Shown one piece after another: positions 1-5,825 of a stretch of 5,825 bases of DNA (position 1 is the first letter of the stretch; each line of letters starts with the position of its first letter). A program made the translations under genes and the position numbers. The stretch is taken from positions 1 to 5,825 of the forward strand of contig CAKTUP010000121.1 of the NCBI GenBank assembly GCA_934621705.1, in the 5' to 3' direction. The DNA is from an uncultured Petrimonas sp. (GTDB lineage Bacteria > Bacteroidota > Bacteroidia > Bacteroidales > Dysgonomonadaceae). Below the pieces are notes generated by a model, which was not told the origin of the DNA, searched no databases, and worked only from the letters and a program-made list of their open reading frames with translations.

Positions 1-1368
1 GCTCAAATCAGCGTTGATGCCACCAAAACTTACCTGGTTACAAAAAAAGACGGAAAACCGTTTTTCTGGCTGGGCGATACCGCCTGGGAGCTTTTTCACA
101 GGCTCACCCGTGAGGAAGCCGTTCATTATCTGAACACCCGTCAGAAACAGCAATTCAATGTAATTATGGCGGTGGGACTGGCCGAACTCGAAGGATTGCA
201 TCAGCCCAACATGCACGGAGATGTGCCGTTCAAGAATCTCGAAACACTGGAATGGGCAGTAACTCCGGGAAATAATCCGAATAACGCCGAAGAGTACGAC
301 TATTGGGATCACGTGGATTTTGTGATTCAGGAAGCTGCCAAACGCAACCTGTACATCGGTTTACTCCCCACGTGGGGAGATAAAGTAGTTGATACCTGGA
401 GCAACAGTTATATCTTCACCAACGAGGATAGGGCTTACAATTATGCCAAGCAACTGGCCGAACGGTATAAAAATCAATGGAATGTGATCTGGATTCTGGG
501 CGGCGACCGTGTAAGCGTTCCGCGCAATGAGGAAGGAGTTGTTACTGCCGATTATCGCCCCATTTGGAGAGCCATGGCAAAAGCTATACAAGAAACTTTC
601 GGCGAAGATGTTTTTATCGCCTATCATGCACGTGGCAATACGCCGTCGTCCACTTATTTGAACGAAGAAAGCTGGCTAAGTATGCACTCGTTGCAAAGTG
701 GCCACGGAAGCAGATGGGAAAAACCCTGGGAAACAATCGTTTCCGATTTAAAGCTAACGCCCAAACGCCCCGTTATGGATATGGAGCCGTGTTACGAAGA
801 CCATCCCATGAATCCATGGGACAACAAATGGACGCGCGCCGAGCGTGGCTATTTTGATGATTACGATGTCCGTGCCCGCATCTATCGCGGAGTTTTCGCC
901 GGTGGCGCCGGCACCGTTTACGGACATCATCATATCTGGCAGTTTGTTGACACCACCCGCAATGCTCCCGTTTGGATTGGCGATACCATTATCGGATGGA
1001 GAAACGCTTTAAATGCAAAAGCCGCCAACCACATTCATCACCTGAAAGACCTGATGTTTTCCCGGCCCGATTTTAATCGCATCGAGGACAACAGTATGGT
1101 AGTTTCCGATCGCGGAAGCGATTACCGCGATATCATCATTGCCACGCGCAATCAGAAAGCAACGTATGCCATGATTTTTCTGCCTCAACCCAATCCGGTG
1201 CAAGTTGATCTGAATAAGTTGAGCAGCGGCAGGAAAAGAGTATCGTGGTTTAATCCCGTAACGGGAAAATATCGTCGGGTAAAAGGAAAATACAGCAACG
1301 GAACTCAAACATTCACGCCACCCAACACACAGCAAAAAGACTGGGTGCTGGTAATTGATGTGAGGTAA
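1..1368 (+). CDS. Apiosidase-like (GH140-type) secreted glycoside hydrolase, 5' end outside the window
   Basis: The frame is open from base 1 to the TAA at 1366-1368, giving 455 visible residues. The first ATG at 166 is internal, because residues 1-55 already carry the family's N-terminal strand (GKPFFWLGDTAWELFHR). The middle is a TIM-barrel-like catalytic domain of the DUF4038/apiosidase type, with WILGGDR (Asp169) and MDMEPCYED (Glu262) as the likely acidic catalytic pair, and a conserved GTVYGHHHIW segment. From about residue 350 to the end is a small beta domain of the Collagen_bind_2 type (SRPDFNRIEDN ... VSWFNPVTGKYR). Characterised GH140 members release apiose from pectic rhamnogalacturonan-II side chains, but the family is broad, so the substrate here is only inferred. 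The visible sequence begins with Ala-Gln, as if just after a signal peptide, so only a few tens of residues seem to be missing. The protein is probably periplasmic or surface exposed. Family assignment is firm; the exact activity is not. Confidence 0.92.
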   Translation, partial: AQISVDATKTYLVTKKDGKPFFWLGDTAWELFHRLTREEAVHYLNTRQKQQFNVIMAVGLAELEGLHQPNMHGDVPFKNLETLEWAVTPGNNPNNAEEYDYWDHVDFVIQEAAKRNLYIGLLPTWGDKVVDTWSNSYIFTNEDRAYNYAKQLAERYKNQWNVIWILGGDRVSVPRNEEGVVTADYRPIWRAMAKAIQETFGEDVFIAYHARGNTPSSTYLNEESWLSMHSLQSGHGSRWEKPWETIVSDLKLTPKRPVMDMEPCYEDHPMNPWDNKWTRAERGYFDDYDVRARIYRGVFAGGAGTVYGHHHIWQFVDTTRNAPVWIGDTIIGWRNALNAKAANHIHHLKDLMFSRPDFNRIEDNSMVVSDRGSDYRDIIIATRNQKATYAMIFLPQPNPVQVDLNKLSSGRKRVSWFNPVTGKYRRVKGKYSNGTQTFTPPNTQQKDWVLVIDVR

Positions 1369-1483
1369 TTCTTACACCGCATTCGCCTTGTTAGAAACTG
1401 ATAAACGAGTGTCTTAATGAACATACAAAACTCTCTCAACAAACAAAGTTTCAAAAGAAAACACAATTTCTTTTCTTAATAAT

Positions 1484-1524
1484 AAAATAACAGAATAAAA
1501 TTTACTATTCTGTTATTTTTTTTT
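1484..1524 (+). terminator. Rho-independent terminator after the glycosidase
   Basis: Bases 1484-1497 and 1506-1519 form a perfect 14-bp stem around an 8-base loop (1498-1505), and an unbroken run of nine T covers 1516-1524. The stem is AT-rich with only two G-C pairs, which suits a low-GC intergenic region. It lies 115 bases after the glycosidase stop and ends 85 bases before the next start, so it most likely separates the two transcription units. Confidence 0.75.
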
Positions 1525-1531
1525 AAGTTTG
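1524..1531 (+). promoter_or_regulatory. Possible Bacteroidota-type -7 element for the barrel/transporter operon
   Basis: TAAGTTTG fits the Bacteroidota -7 consensus TAnnTTTG. It would place transcription initiation near 1538 and leave a leader of about 70 bases before the ATG at 1610. The matching -33 TTTG is not clean: the expected position falls in the terminator loop and stem, where only TTTA is seen. The element touches the terminator's T-run, so the site is tentative. The rest of the 241-base gap (1369-1609) holds the terminator, a weak 8-bp A/T hairpin at 1453-1474 and nothing else I can name. Confidence 0.3.
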
Positions 1532-1609
1532 TATCAAATTTTTAAAAACCGAAACACAATAAAACTGTAAAGAATAAACACCAACCGTAAACCTTTAAAA
1601 AGTTTGCTT

Positions 1610-2359
1610 ATGAAGAATACTCTCTTCGCTTTAGCGTTTTTACTATCGGGTATTGTTAGTACCAATGCACAATCGGACTCCATACCGCGCTCCGATTGGA
1701 AATTTTTGGGCAACATTCAGTACGTTACGCAGCACTACTGGCGCGGATTAGGCAAAGGCCCGCTTTTTGGCGAAGCGCCCGCGTTTGAACCCAGCATTTC
1801 GTTCTACAACAAGCATTGGAACATCGGCGTGTTTGCCGGCGGTTCTTTCGACGGGATTTACAAAACCGTGATGCCGTGGATCAATTATTCGCCCGCGAAA
1901 GACCTGTGGATCGGGCTTTGGGATATTTACTCGCCCGGACGGAATTTTTGGAACACCAATCCGTTCGATTTCGGAACCACAACATCCAAGCATTTTGTCG
2001 ATTTAATGGTGACGTACCAATTGCCGTGGTTTCCGCTATCGCTAAAAGCGGCAACCGTCGTGTTTGGCGGAGACCCCAATGCCGACGGCAACAAAAATTA
2101 TACTACCTATCTCGAAACGTCTTACCAACATCGGTGGGGAAACTTCAGTGCGTGGGGCGGCATCGGCGTTACTCCGTGGAAGGGGCTTTACGCTTCCCGC
2201 GGCGGAATAAATAACCTGGAATTGAAACTGCAATACAATTTCAAACTTTATCAGCCGGTTACAATGCCCGTTTTCACCAAAATCGCCTACAATCCCGTTG
2301 CCGATAAATTTCATTTCGTGGTGGGCGCAAGCCTGTTAATTCCTTATTCATTCAACTAA
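1610..2359 (+). CDS. Small outer-membrane beta-barrel protein (possibly Gcw_chp/TorF-like)
   Basis: This encodes 249 residues from the ATG at 1610. A TTG two codons upstream (1604) is in frame, but the ATG gives a textbook signal peptide: Lys2, a hydrophobic core at residues 5-16, and STNA then Gln, with probable cleavage after Ala20. The mature part is rich in alternating aromatic and polar strands (NIQYVTQHYWRG at 35-46, then repeated W/Y/F-rich strands with Gly/Asn/Asp turns) and ends in a hydrophobic strand LLIPYSFN, as outer-membrane barrels do. The opening strand with its WRG motif resembles putative porins of the Gcw_chp/TorF kind, but I make that link from memory only. An AAAAAG stretch a few bases upstream is the only ribosome-site-like feature. 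The stop is 10 bases before the first MFS gene, so the two are probably cotranscribed. The barrel might carry the transporters' substrate across the outer membrane, which is inference. Localisation is well supported; function is unknown. Confidence 0.85.
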   Translation: MKNTLFALAFLLSGIVSTNAQSDSIPRSDWKFLGNIQYVTQHYWRGLGKGPLFGEAPAFEPSISFYNKHWNIGVFAGGSFDGIYKTVMPWINYSPAKDLWIGLWDIYSPGRNFWNTNPFDFGTTTSKHFVDLMVTYQLPWFPLSLKAATVVFGGDPNADGNKNYTTYLETSYQHRWGNFSAWGGIGVTPWKGLYASRGGINNLELKLQYNFKLYQPVTMPVFTKIAYNPVADKFHFVVGASLLIPYSFN

Positions 2360-2369
2360 TTTTTTCACA

Positions 2370-3830
2370 ATGGAAACAATACATTACAAAGGAAACGATA
2401 AAGTGCTGTTTGGCTTTATTCTCTCTGTACTAACTTTCTGGCTCTTTGCCAATTCAATGATGAACGTGTCGCCCGTGATGAGCGAAACGCTCGGTATGGA
2501 TGCCAACACAATGAACATTGCCGTGTCGCTGGCGGCGTTGTTTTCGGGAATTTTCATCGTCGTTGTCGGCGGATTGGCAGACAGTATCGGACGAGTAAAA
2601 ATTTTCCGCATCGGGTTATGGCTGGCCATCGTCGGTTCATTGTTGGTTGCGCTGGCTCCCGCGGGAAAAGCGGCAACAATTTTTCTGCTCATCGGACGAG
2701 CGTTGCAAGGGCTTTCCGCCGCGTTTGTGATGCCCACGAGCTTGGGAATGCTGAAAATCTTCTGGGAAGGAAAAGAACGGCAACGCGCCATCAGCCTTTG
2801 GTCGATAGGAACGTTCGGCGGTTCGGGATTGAGTTCGCTCACAGGCGGAATTATCGCTTCGAGTTTAGGCTGGCGATGGATTTTCTTTTTTGCCATTGCA
2901 GTTGCCGTTGTCGCCTTGTTTTTAACCAAGGAATTGCCCGAAAACAAGCGTGAAGGCGCCGGAAAATACAAAATCGATTGGGGCGGCATCGCGGTATTTA
3001 TGATTGCGATGCTGGCGTTGCAGATTTTCATTACCAACGGTAATAAATTTGGCTGGACCAACTGGATTACCATTGTGCTGGTGGCCATTACCGTTGTGTT
3101 TGGCTACCTGTTTATCCATATCGAAAACCGGGCGCCCTTTGCGTTCGTGGATTTCAAACTGTTCAAAAATAAAACATTTACCGGAGCCACGCTGGCCAAT
3201 TTCTTTATCAACGGCACGGCCGGATTGCTTATCGTTTCGCTTACGCTGATGCAGCGCGGAGCACAATTCTCGGCTATGGAAGCCGGTTTGCTAACACTTG
3301 GATTTGCTATTGCCGTGATATTGTTTATTCGCGTAGGTGAAAAACTGCTTCAAAAATTCGGCGCTAAAAAACCGATAATCTGGGGTGCGTTGATTATCGG
3401 CGTAGCCATTATCCTGTTGATGCAAACACAAATTATGACCGGGCAATACGTGGTGCTGGCAGTTATCGCTTACTCGCTTTTCGGACTGGGATTGGCATTT
3501 TTCGCCACGCCCGCCACCGACGCAGCACTCTCCAATTTGCCCGATAGTCAGGCCGGAACCGGAGCCGGAATTTTTAAAATGGCATCGTCCCTCGGAACGA
3601 GTTTCGGCATTGCCATTGCCGCAGGCATTTATACGGCGGTTGCCTCTCGCTCCGAGCCTATTGCGTGGTTGAGCAATTTGGTCGGATTTGCAGGACGGCA
3701 GGACAATGTGCCCGTTCGTCAGGGCGCGATGCTGGGATTAGCGTTTTGTTTGCTGCTGGCGGTTTTGGTAATCGTTACCGTGTCGGTATTGATACCGGAT
3801 AAGTCTAAAAAAACAGAAGAAAAGATTTAG
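2370..3830 (+). CDS. MFS transporter, DHA2-type with 14 transmembrane helices (first of a tandem pair)
   Basis: This 486-residue inner-membrane protein has a hydropathy pattern of about 14 helices: pairs near 13-32 and 48-68, four between 78 and 186, an extra central pair near 204-221 and 231-250, then six between 272 and 475, with a short charged tail. MFS motif A is GGLADSIGRV (67-76) and the motif B-like segment is IGRALQG (108-114). The fifth helix reads GGSGLSSLTGG (150-160), where the Gly-Pro of antiporter motif C is replaced by Ser-Ser. Length and 14-helix layout match the drug:H+ antiporter-2 group, so proton-coupled export of a small molecule is likely; substrate unknown. The ATG follows the barrel gene by 10 bases with no clear Shine-Dalgarno. 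Its TAG stop (3828-3830) is completed by the first base of an inserted palindromic element; the pre-insertion stop would have been TAA at the same codon. Confidence 0.93.
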   Translation: METIHYKGNDKVLFGFILSVLTFWLFANSMMNVSPVMSETLGMDANTMNIAVSLAALFSGIFIVVVGGLADSIGRVKIFRIGLWLAIVGSLLVALAPAGKAATIFLLIGRALQGLSAAFVMPTSLGMLKIFWEGKERQRAISLWSIGTFGGSGLSSLTGGIIASSLGWRWIFFFAIAVAVVALFLTKELPENKREGAGKYKIDWGGIAVFMIAMLALQIFITNGNKFGWTNWITIVLVAITVVFGYLFIHIENRAPFAFVDFKLFKNKTFTGATLANFFINGTAGLLIVSLTLMQRGAQFSAMEAGLLTLGFAIAVILFIRVGEKLLQKFGAKKPIIWGALIIGVAIILLMQTQIMTGQYVVLAVIAYSLFGLGLAFFATPATDAALSNLPDSQAGTGAGIFKMASSLGTSFGIAIAAGIYTAVASRSEPIAWLSNLVGFAGRQDNVPVRQGAMLGLAFCLLLAVLVIVTVSVLIPDKSKKTEEKI

Positions 3831-3847
3831 AAACTGTTTTGAATTTT
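3830..3847 (+). repeat. Left terminal inverted repeat (18 bp)
   Basis: Reads GAAACTGTTTTGAATTTT and is identical to the reverse complement of 3994-4011. Its first base doubles as the last base of the upstream stop codon. Confidence 0.85.
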
Positions 3848-3856
3848 ACGAACATA

Positions 3857-3864
3857 TATTTTTG
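3857..3864 (+). promoter_or_regulatory. Weak -7-like match inside the element
   Basis: TATTTTTG fits TAnnTTTG and lies in the unpaired left-arm stretch of the palindromic element. The nearest upstream TTTG (3838-3841) leaves only 15 bases between the two boxes, shorter than the usual spacing of about 17 to 23. If active it would give the second transporter its own start with a leader of about 170 bases containing the rest of the hairpin. I regard it as a possibility only. Confidence 0.15.
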
Positions 3865-3920
3865 TTGATTCTTTTATGCTGTTTTTTGCCCTTTTTCGCG
3901 TCTTTGAACTTTCCTTCCTT

Positions 3921-3940
3921 TCAAATAGCCCGCTATTTGA
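3921..3940. repeat. Central hairpin of the element
   Basis: TCAAATAG (3921-3928) and CTATTTGA (3933-3940) pair perfectly over 8 bp around CCCG. This is the tip of the long fold made by the whole 182-bp element. No T-run follows, so it is not a classical terminator by itself. Confidence 0.7.
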
Positions 3941-3993
3941 TGCGAAACGAAAGTCCAAATCCATCAAAAAATGACTAAAAAACATCGCATAAA

Positions 3994-4011
3994 AAAATTC
4001 AAAACAGTTTC
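3994..4011 (-). repeat. Right terminal inverted repeat (18 bp)
   Basis: This is the exact reverse complement of 3830-3847. It ends at GTTTC, followed at once by the second TTA copy (4012-4014). Confidence 0.85.
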
Positions 4012-4039
4012 TTAAAATAGCAATTCAATAATAGTTAAT

Positions 4040-5479
4040 ATGACAAATTCAATTCAGTACAAAGGGAATGACCGACTGTTGTTCGGTATCATTCTGGGCG
4101 TGTTGGCTTTCTGGCTGTTCGCGCAAACTACGCTAAATATCAACGTGGATATGGCGAAAGATTTAGGTATGGAAACCTCGATGATGAATATCGCCGTATC
4201 GATAACATCGCTGTTTTCGGGTATTTTTATCGTCGTTTTTGGCGGTTTGGCGGATAAAATCGGACGGGTGCGGATGATTCAGTTCGGATTTTATTTCAGT
4301 ATCATCGGTTCGCTTTTGGTGGGAATTACGCCCGTGGGCGGAGCGGCAAGTCCGGTATTGATTTTGGGACGGATTTTTCAGGGGCTGTCCGGCGCGGCGA
4401 TAATGCCGGCGAGTTTGGCGCTCGTAAAAGCCTACTGGGAAGGCAAAGAACGGCAGCGCGCCATCAGCCTTTGGTCGATGGGTTCTTGGGGCGGTTCGGG
4501 TTTCGCGTCGCTTTTTGGCGGACTGATGGTGGGTGTGGGCTGGCGGTATATTTTCTTCGCGGCGGCGGCACTGTCGGTAGTGGGATTGCTGATGATTAAA
4601 GGCACGCCCGAAAGCAAAGCCGAAACCACAGGCAATAAAAAAACCGATTTCGCCGGAATTATCACTTTTATGCTGGCGATGATTGCGCTGCAACTTTTGG
4701 TGAGCAAAGGCTCTGAATTTGGCTGGACAAGCACGCTGGGACTTATTCTGATAGCGGTTACGCTGGTGTTTTTCGGATTTTTCTTTGTGATTGAAAAAGG
4801 AAAAGAAGGCGCTTTTATCGATTTCAAACTGTTCAACAATATGACCTTCACAGGCGCCACCATTTCCAATTTTATGCTCAACGGAACGGCCGGAATGCTG
4901 ATTGTGTCGCTGGCTCTGCTTCAAATCGGCGGAAATATGACTGCCCGCGATGCCGGTTTCCTTACGCTGGGATACGCCATTGCCATTCTGGCTTTTATCC
5001 GCGTGGGCGAAAAACTGCTGCAGCGATTCGGCGCCCGCAAACCGATGATTTGGGGTTCGCTTATCGTGGGCGTTTCCATTATCCTGCTGATGTTTACCAA
5101 CGTGATGACCGACACATACAAAATTCTGGCGATTATTTCCTACACGCTTTTCGGCCTGGGACTGGCATTTTATGCCACACCGTCAACCGACGCGGCTCTC
5201 TCCAACCTGCCCGAAGCGCAAGCCGGAGCCGGTTCGGGAATTTACAAAATGGCATCGTCGCTGGGTGCGGCACTTGGCGTAGCCATCTCCGCAGGAGTTT
5301 TCTCGGCTCTCAACGTGGGCGAAAATATCACGTGGATGGAAGGCGTGCTCACTTTCGTAGGCCGGCAGGACAATGTGGCGGTGCGTCAGGCGGCAACCAT
5401 CGCCCTGGGCGTGAACTTGTTGATGATTGTGCTGGCGATAATTAGTATTGTGGTTACTATTCCGAAGGGGAAGAAGTAG
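4040..5479 (+). CDS. MFS transporter, DHA2-type with 14 transmembrane helices (second of a tandem pair)
   Basis: This 479-residue paralogue of the preceding transporter is collinear from the N-terminal YKGND to the late loop FVGRQDNV and, by eye, roughly 60% identical, with strongest agreement in GGLADKIGRV (motif A, 68-77), WEGKERQRAISLWS (133-146), FTGAT near 270 and ATPSTDAALSNLP (379-391). The same 14-helix pattern applies. The fifth helix reads GGSGFASLFGG (151-161), so the motif C Gly-Pro is again absent. The C-terminal tail is shorter (PKGKK). TM2, TM3 and the periplasmic loop at 424-437 differ most, which could mean different substrate ranges. The upstream bases are AT-rich (ATAGTTAAT) with no Shine-Dalgarno. 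It was probably third in an operon with the barrel protein and its paralogue before the palindromic element separated them. Whether the two work singly or as a heteromer cannot be told. No clear terminator follows the stop. Confidence 0.93.
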   Translation: MTNSIQYKGNDRLLFGIILGVLAFWLFAQTTLNINVDMAKDLGMETSMMNIAVSITSLFSGIFIVVFGGLADKIGRVRMIQFGFYFSIIGSLLVGITPVGGAASPVLILGRIFQGLSGAAIMPASLALVKAYWEGKERQRAISLWSMGSWGGSGFASLFGGLMVGVGWRYIFFAAAALSVVGLLMIKGTPESKAETTGNKKTDFAGIITFMLAMIALQLLVSKGSEFGWTSTLGLILIAVTLVFFGFFFVIEKGKEGAFIDFKLFNNMTFTGATISNFMLNGTAGMLIVSLALLQIGGNMTARDAGFLTLGYAIAILAFIRVGEKLLQRFGARKPMIWGSLIVGVSIILLMFTNVMTDTYKILAIISYTLFGLGLAFYATPSTDAALSNLPEAQAGAGSGIYKMASSLGAALGVAISAGVFSALNVGENITWMEGVLTFVGRQDNVAVRQAATIALGVNLLMIVLAIISIVVTIPKGKK

Positions 5480-5612
5480 TGTTTAGTGTTGAGTTTTGAA
5501 AAAGTAGAAAAATAAATACAACAAAACATTCGCAAATACAGCTAATTTGGGTGATTTTACGAAATTACGTAAATTAGACGTTGTCTGCAATTCCAAAAAA
5601 ATACCGCATAAA

Positions 5613-5816
5613 ATGTTGAATAATAGAATAATTTATAAGTACAAAAGAAAACTTGATAATAAATTTTATTATGAAAAACGTGAAGAAATACTTAAAGATT
5701 ACAGAATGAAAATTAAGAATTCTGCAAACTCTCTTCAAAAAATTTATTATTTCTTTGAAAAAAATATCCGCTTATTAAATTTGACAACTCTTCAAAACTT
5801 ATATTATATTAAATAG
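5613..5816 (+). CDS. Hypothetical small Lys/Tyr-rich protein in a very AT-rich segment
   Basis: From the ATG at 5613 this gives 67 residues ending at TAG 5814-5816. The frame is open back to 5508, and a TTG at 5547 would give 89 residues, so the start is uncertain and the ORF may be the 3' remnant of a longer gene whose front is lost. The product is basic and aromatic (many K, N, Y; for example IIYKYKRK and FYYEKREEILKDYR), probably mostly helical, with no signal peptide or membrane segment. I recognise no family. G+C over 5581-5820 is about 21% (50 of 240 counted), far below the transporters. In DNA this AT-rich an open frame is weaker evidence than usual because its codons are mostly AAA, AAT and TAT types. 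A possible ATG one base after its stop (5818) hints at a following coupled gene and mildly supports translation here. No convincing ribosome site is seen. Confidence 0.4.
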   Translation: MLNNRIIYKYKRKLDNKFYYEKREEILKDYRMKIKNSANSLQKIYYFFEKNIRLLNLTTLQNLYYIK

Positions 5817-5825
5817 AATGGAAAA

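Larger units (their letters stand above)
3830..4011. mobile_element. MITE-like 182-bp palindromic element between the two MFS genes
   Basis: The ends are perfect 18-bp inverted repeats: 3830-3847 (GAAACTGTTTTGAATTTT) and 3994-4011. The inside also pairs across the centre: 3873-3879 with 3987-3993, 3880-3887 with 3977-3984, 3908-3913 with 3949-3954, and the central 3921-3928 with 3933-3940 around CCCG. The whole element would fold into one long imperfect hairpin. One asymmetry stands out: about 24 bases at 3848-3871 on the left arm have no partner. There is no ORF of note, so movement would need a transposase in trans. TTA flanks both ends. It separates two paralogous transporters that were probably 24 bases apart, and supplies the G of the upstream TAG stop. 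As RNA it could hinder readthrough into the second transporter or protect the upstream mRNA end. An alternative is a non-mobile intergenic palindromic repeat; family unknown. Confidence 0.72.
3827..4014. repeat. TTA direct repeats flanking the palindromic element (candidate target-site duplication)
   Basis: TTA occurs at 3827-3829, directly before the left terminal repeat, and at 4012-4014, directly after the right one. A 3-base duplication is short enough to arise by chance. However, it sits exactly at both edges of a perfect 18-bp inverted repeat, and collapsing it gives back a legal stop codon for the upstream gene, so I read it as a target-site duplication. A T-N-A triplet target is known for some IS5-family (IS1031-group) elements, which is only a hint at the transposase that could move this one. 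Confidence 0.55.

Noticed and set aside
1391..1400. TTAGAAACTG, identical to the TTA plus left end of the palindromic element at 3827-3836, after the glycosidase gene.
   Set aside because: The match stops after 10 bases and no right end or palindrome follows. It is too short to call a remnant of the element.
1453..1474. AAAAGAAA / TTTCTTTT inverted repeat with a 6-base loop upstream of the main terminator.
   Set aside because: The 8-bp stem has one G-C pair and would be very weak. The perfect 14-bp stem with T-run just downstream explains termination better.
1604..1609. TTG at 1604 as an earlier start for the barrel protein.
   Set aside because: It adds only Met-Leu before a normal ATG that begins a typical signal peptide. 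ATG at 1610 is preferred.
3830..4011. Reading the palindrome as a CRISPR repeat or a simple intrinsic terminator.
   Set aside because: There is no array of spaced repeats, and the structure is far longer than a terminator, with exact terminal repeats and flanking TTA, which fits a mobile element better.
4163..4924. Long minus-strand open frames across the transporter genes (253 residues here, 234 at 2384-3088).
   Set aside because: They lie opposite well-supported membrane-protein genes. Their translations have shadow-like composition, no family motif and no start context.
5542..5577. CTAATTT / AAATTAG and inner TTTACG / CGTAAA inverted repeats after the second transporter, considered as its terminator.
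   Set aside because: The two stems compete for the same bases, are short and AT-rich, and no T-run follows. No confident terminator call is possible.

Overview
The window reads as chromosomal DNA from a member of the Bacteroidota, probably Bacteroidales. The grounds are an apiosidase-like (GH140-type) glycosidase, AT-rich gene starts without a clear Shine-Dalgarno sequence, a TAnnTTTG-type promoter match, and a small outer-membrane barrel protein of a kind I associate with this phylum. The species cannot be named from the sequence. All genes I accept lie on the + strand.

Region 1 (1-1368) is the 3' part of a secreted glycoside hydrolase that lacks only its extreme N-terminus. A strong intrinsic terminator follows (1484-1524), and a possible promoter sits at its downstream edge, so the hydrolase and the next genes are probably separate transcription units.

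Region 2 (1610-5479) encodes an outer-membrane beta-barrel protein and then two closely related 14-helix major facilitator (DHA2-type) transporters. The barrel gene and the first transporter are 10 nt apart. The two transporters are now 209 nt apart, and almost all of that gap is a 182-bp non-coding palindromic element (3830-4011) with perfect 18-bp terminal inverted repeats and flanking TTA duplications. It looks like a MITE that landed exactly in the stop codon of the first transporter. Removing the element and one TTA copy restores a TAA stop with the same protein end and leaves 24 nt between the transporters. The ancestral layout was therefore probably a compact three-gene operon: barrel, MFS 1, MFS 2. 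The barrel would act at the outer membrane and the transporters at the inner membrane. Their substrate is unknown, and no EmrA-like adaptor or TolC-like channel is present in the window.

Region 3 (5480-5825) changes abruptly in composition, to about 21% G+C from 5581 onward against roughly half in the transporter genes. It holds a small lysine- and tyrosine-rich ORF of unknown function and, one base after its stop, a possible start codon of another gene cut by the window edge. It looks like the edge of a different, perhaps transferred, segment.

The main observation is the MITE-like insertion that rewrote a stop codon from TAA to TAG and split a duplicated-transporter operon. I see no wholly new biological system here.
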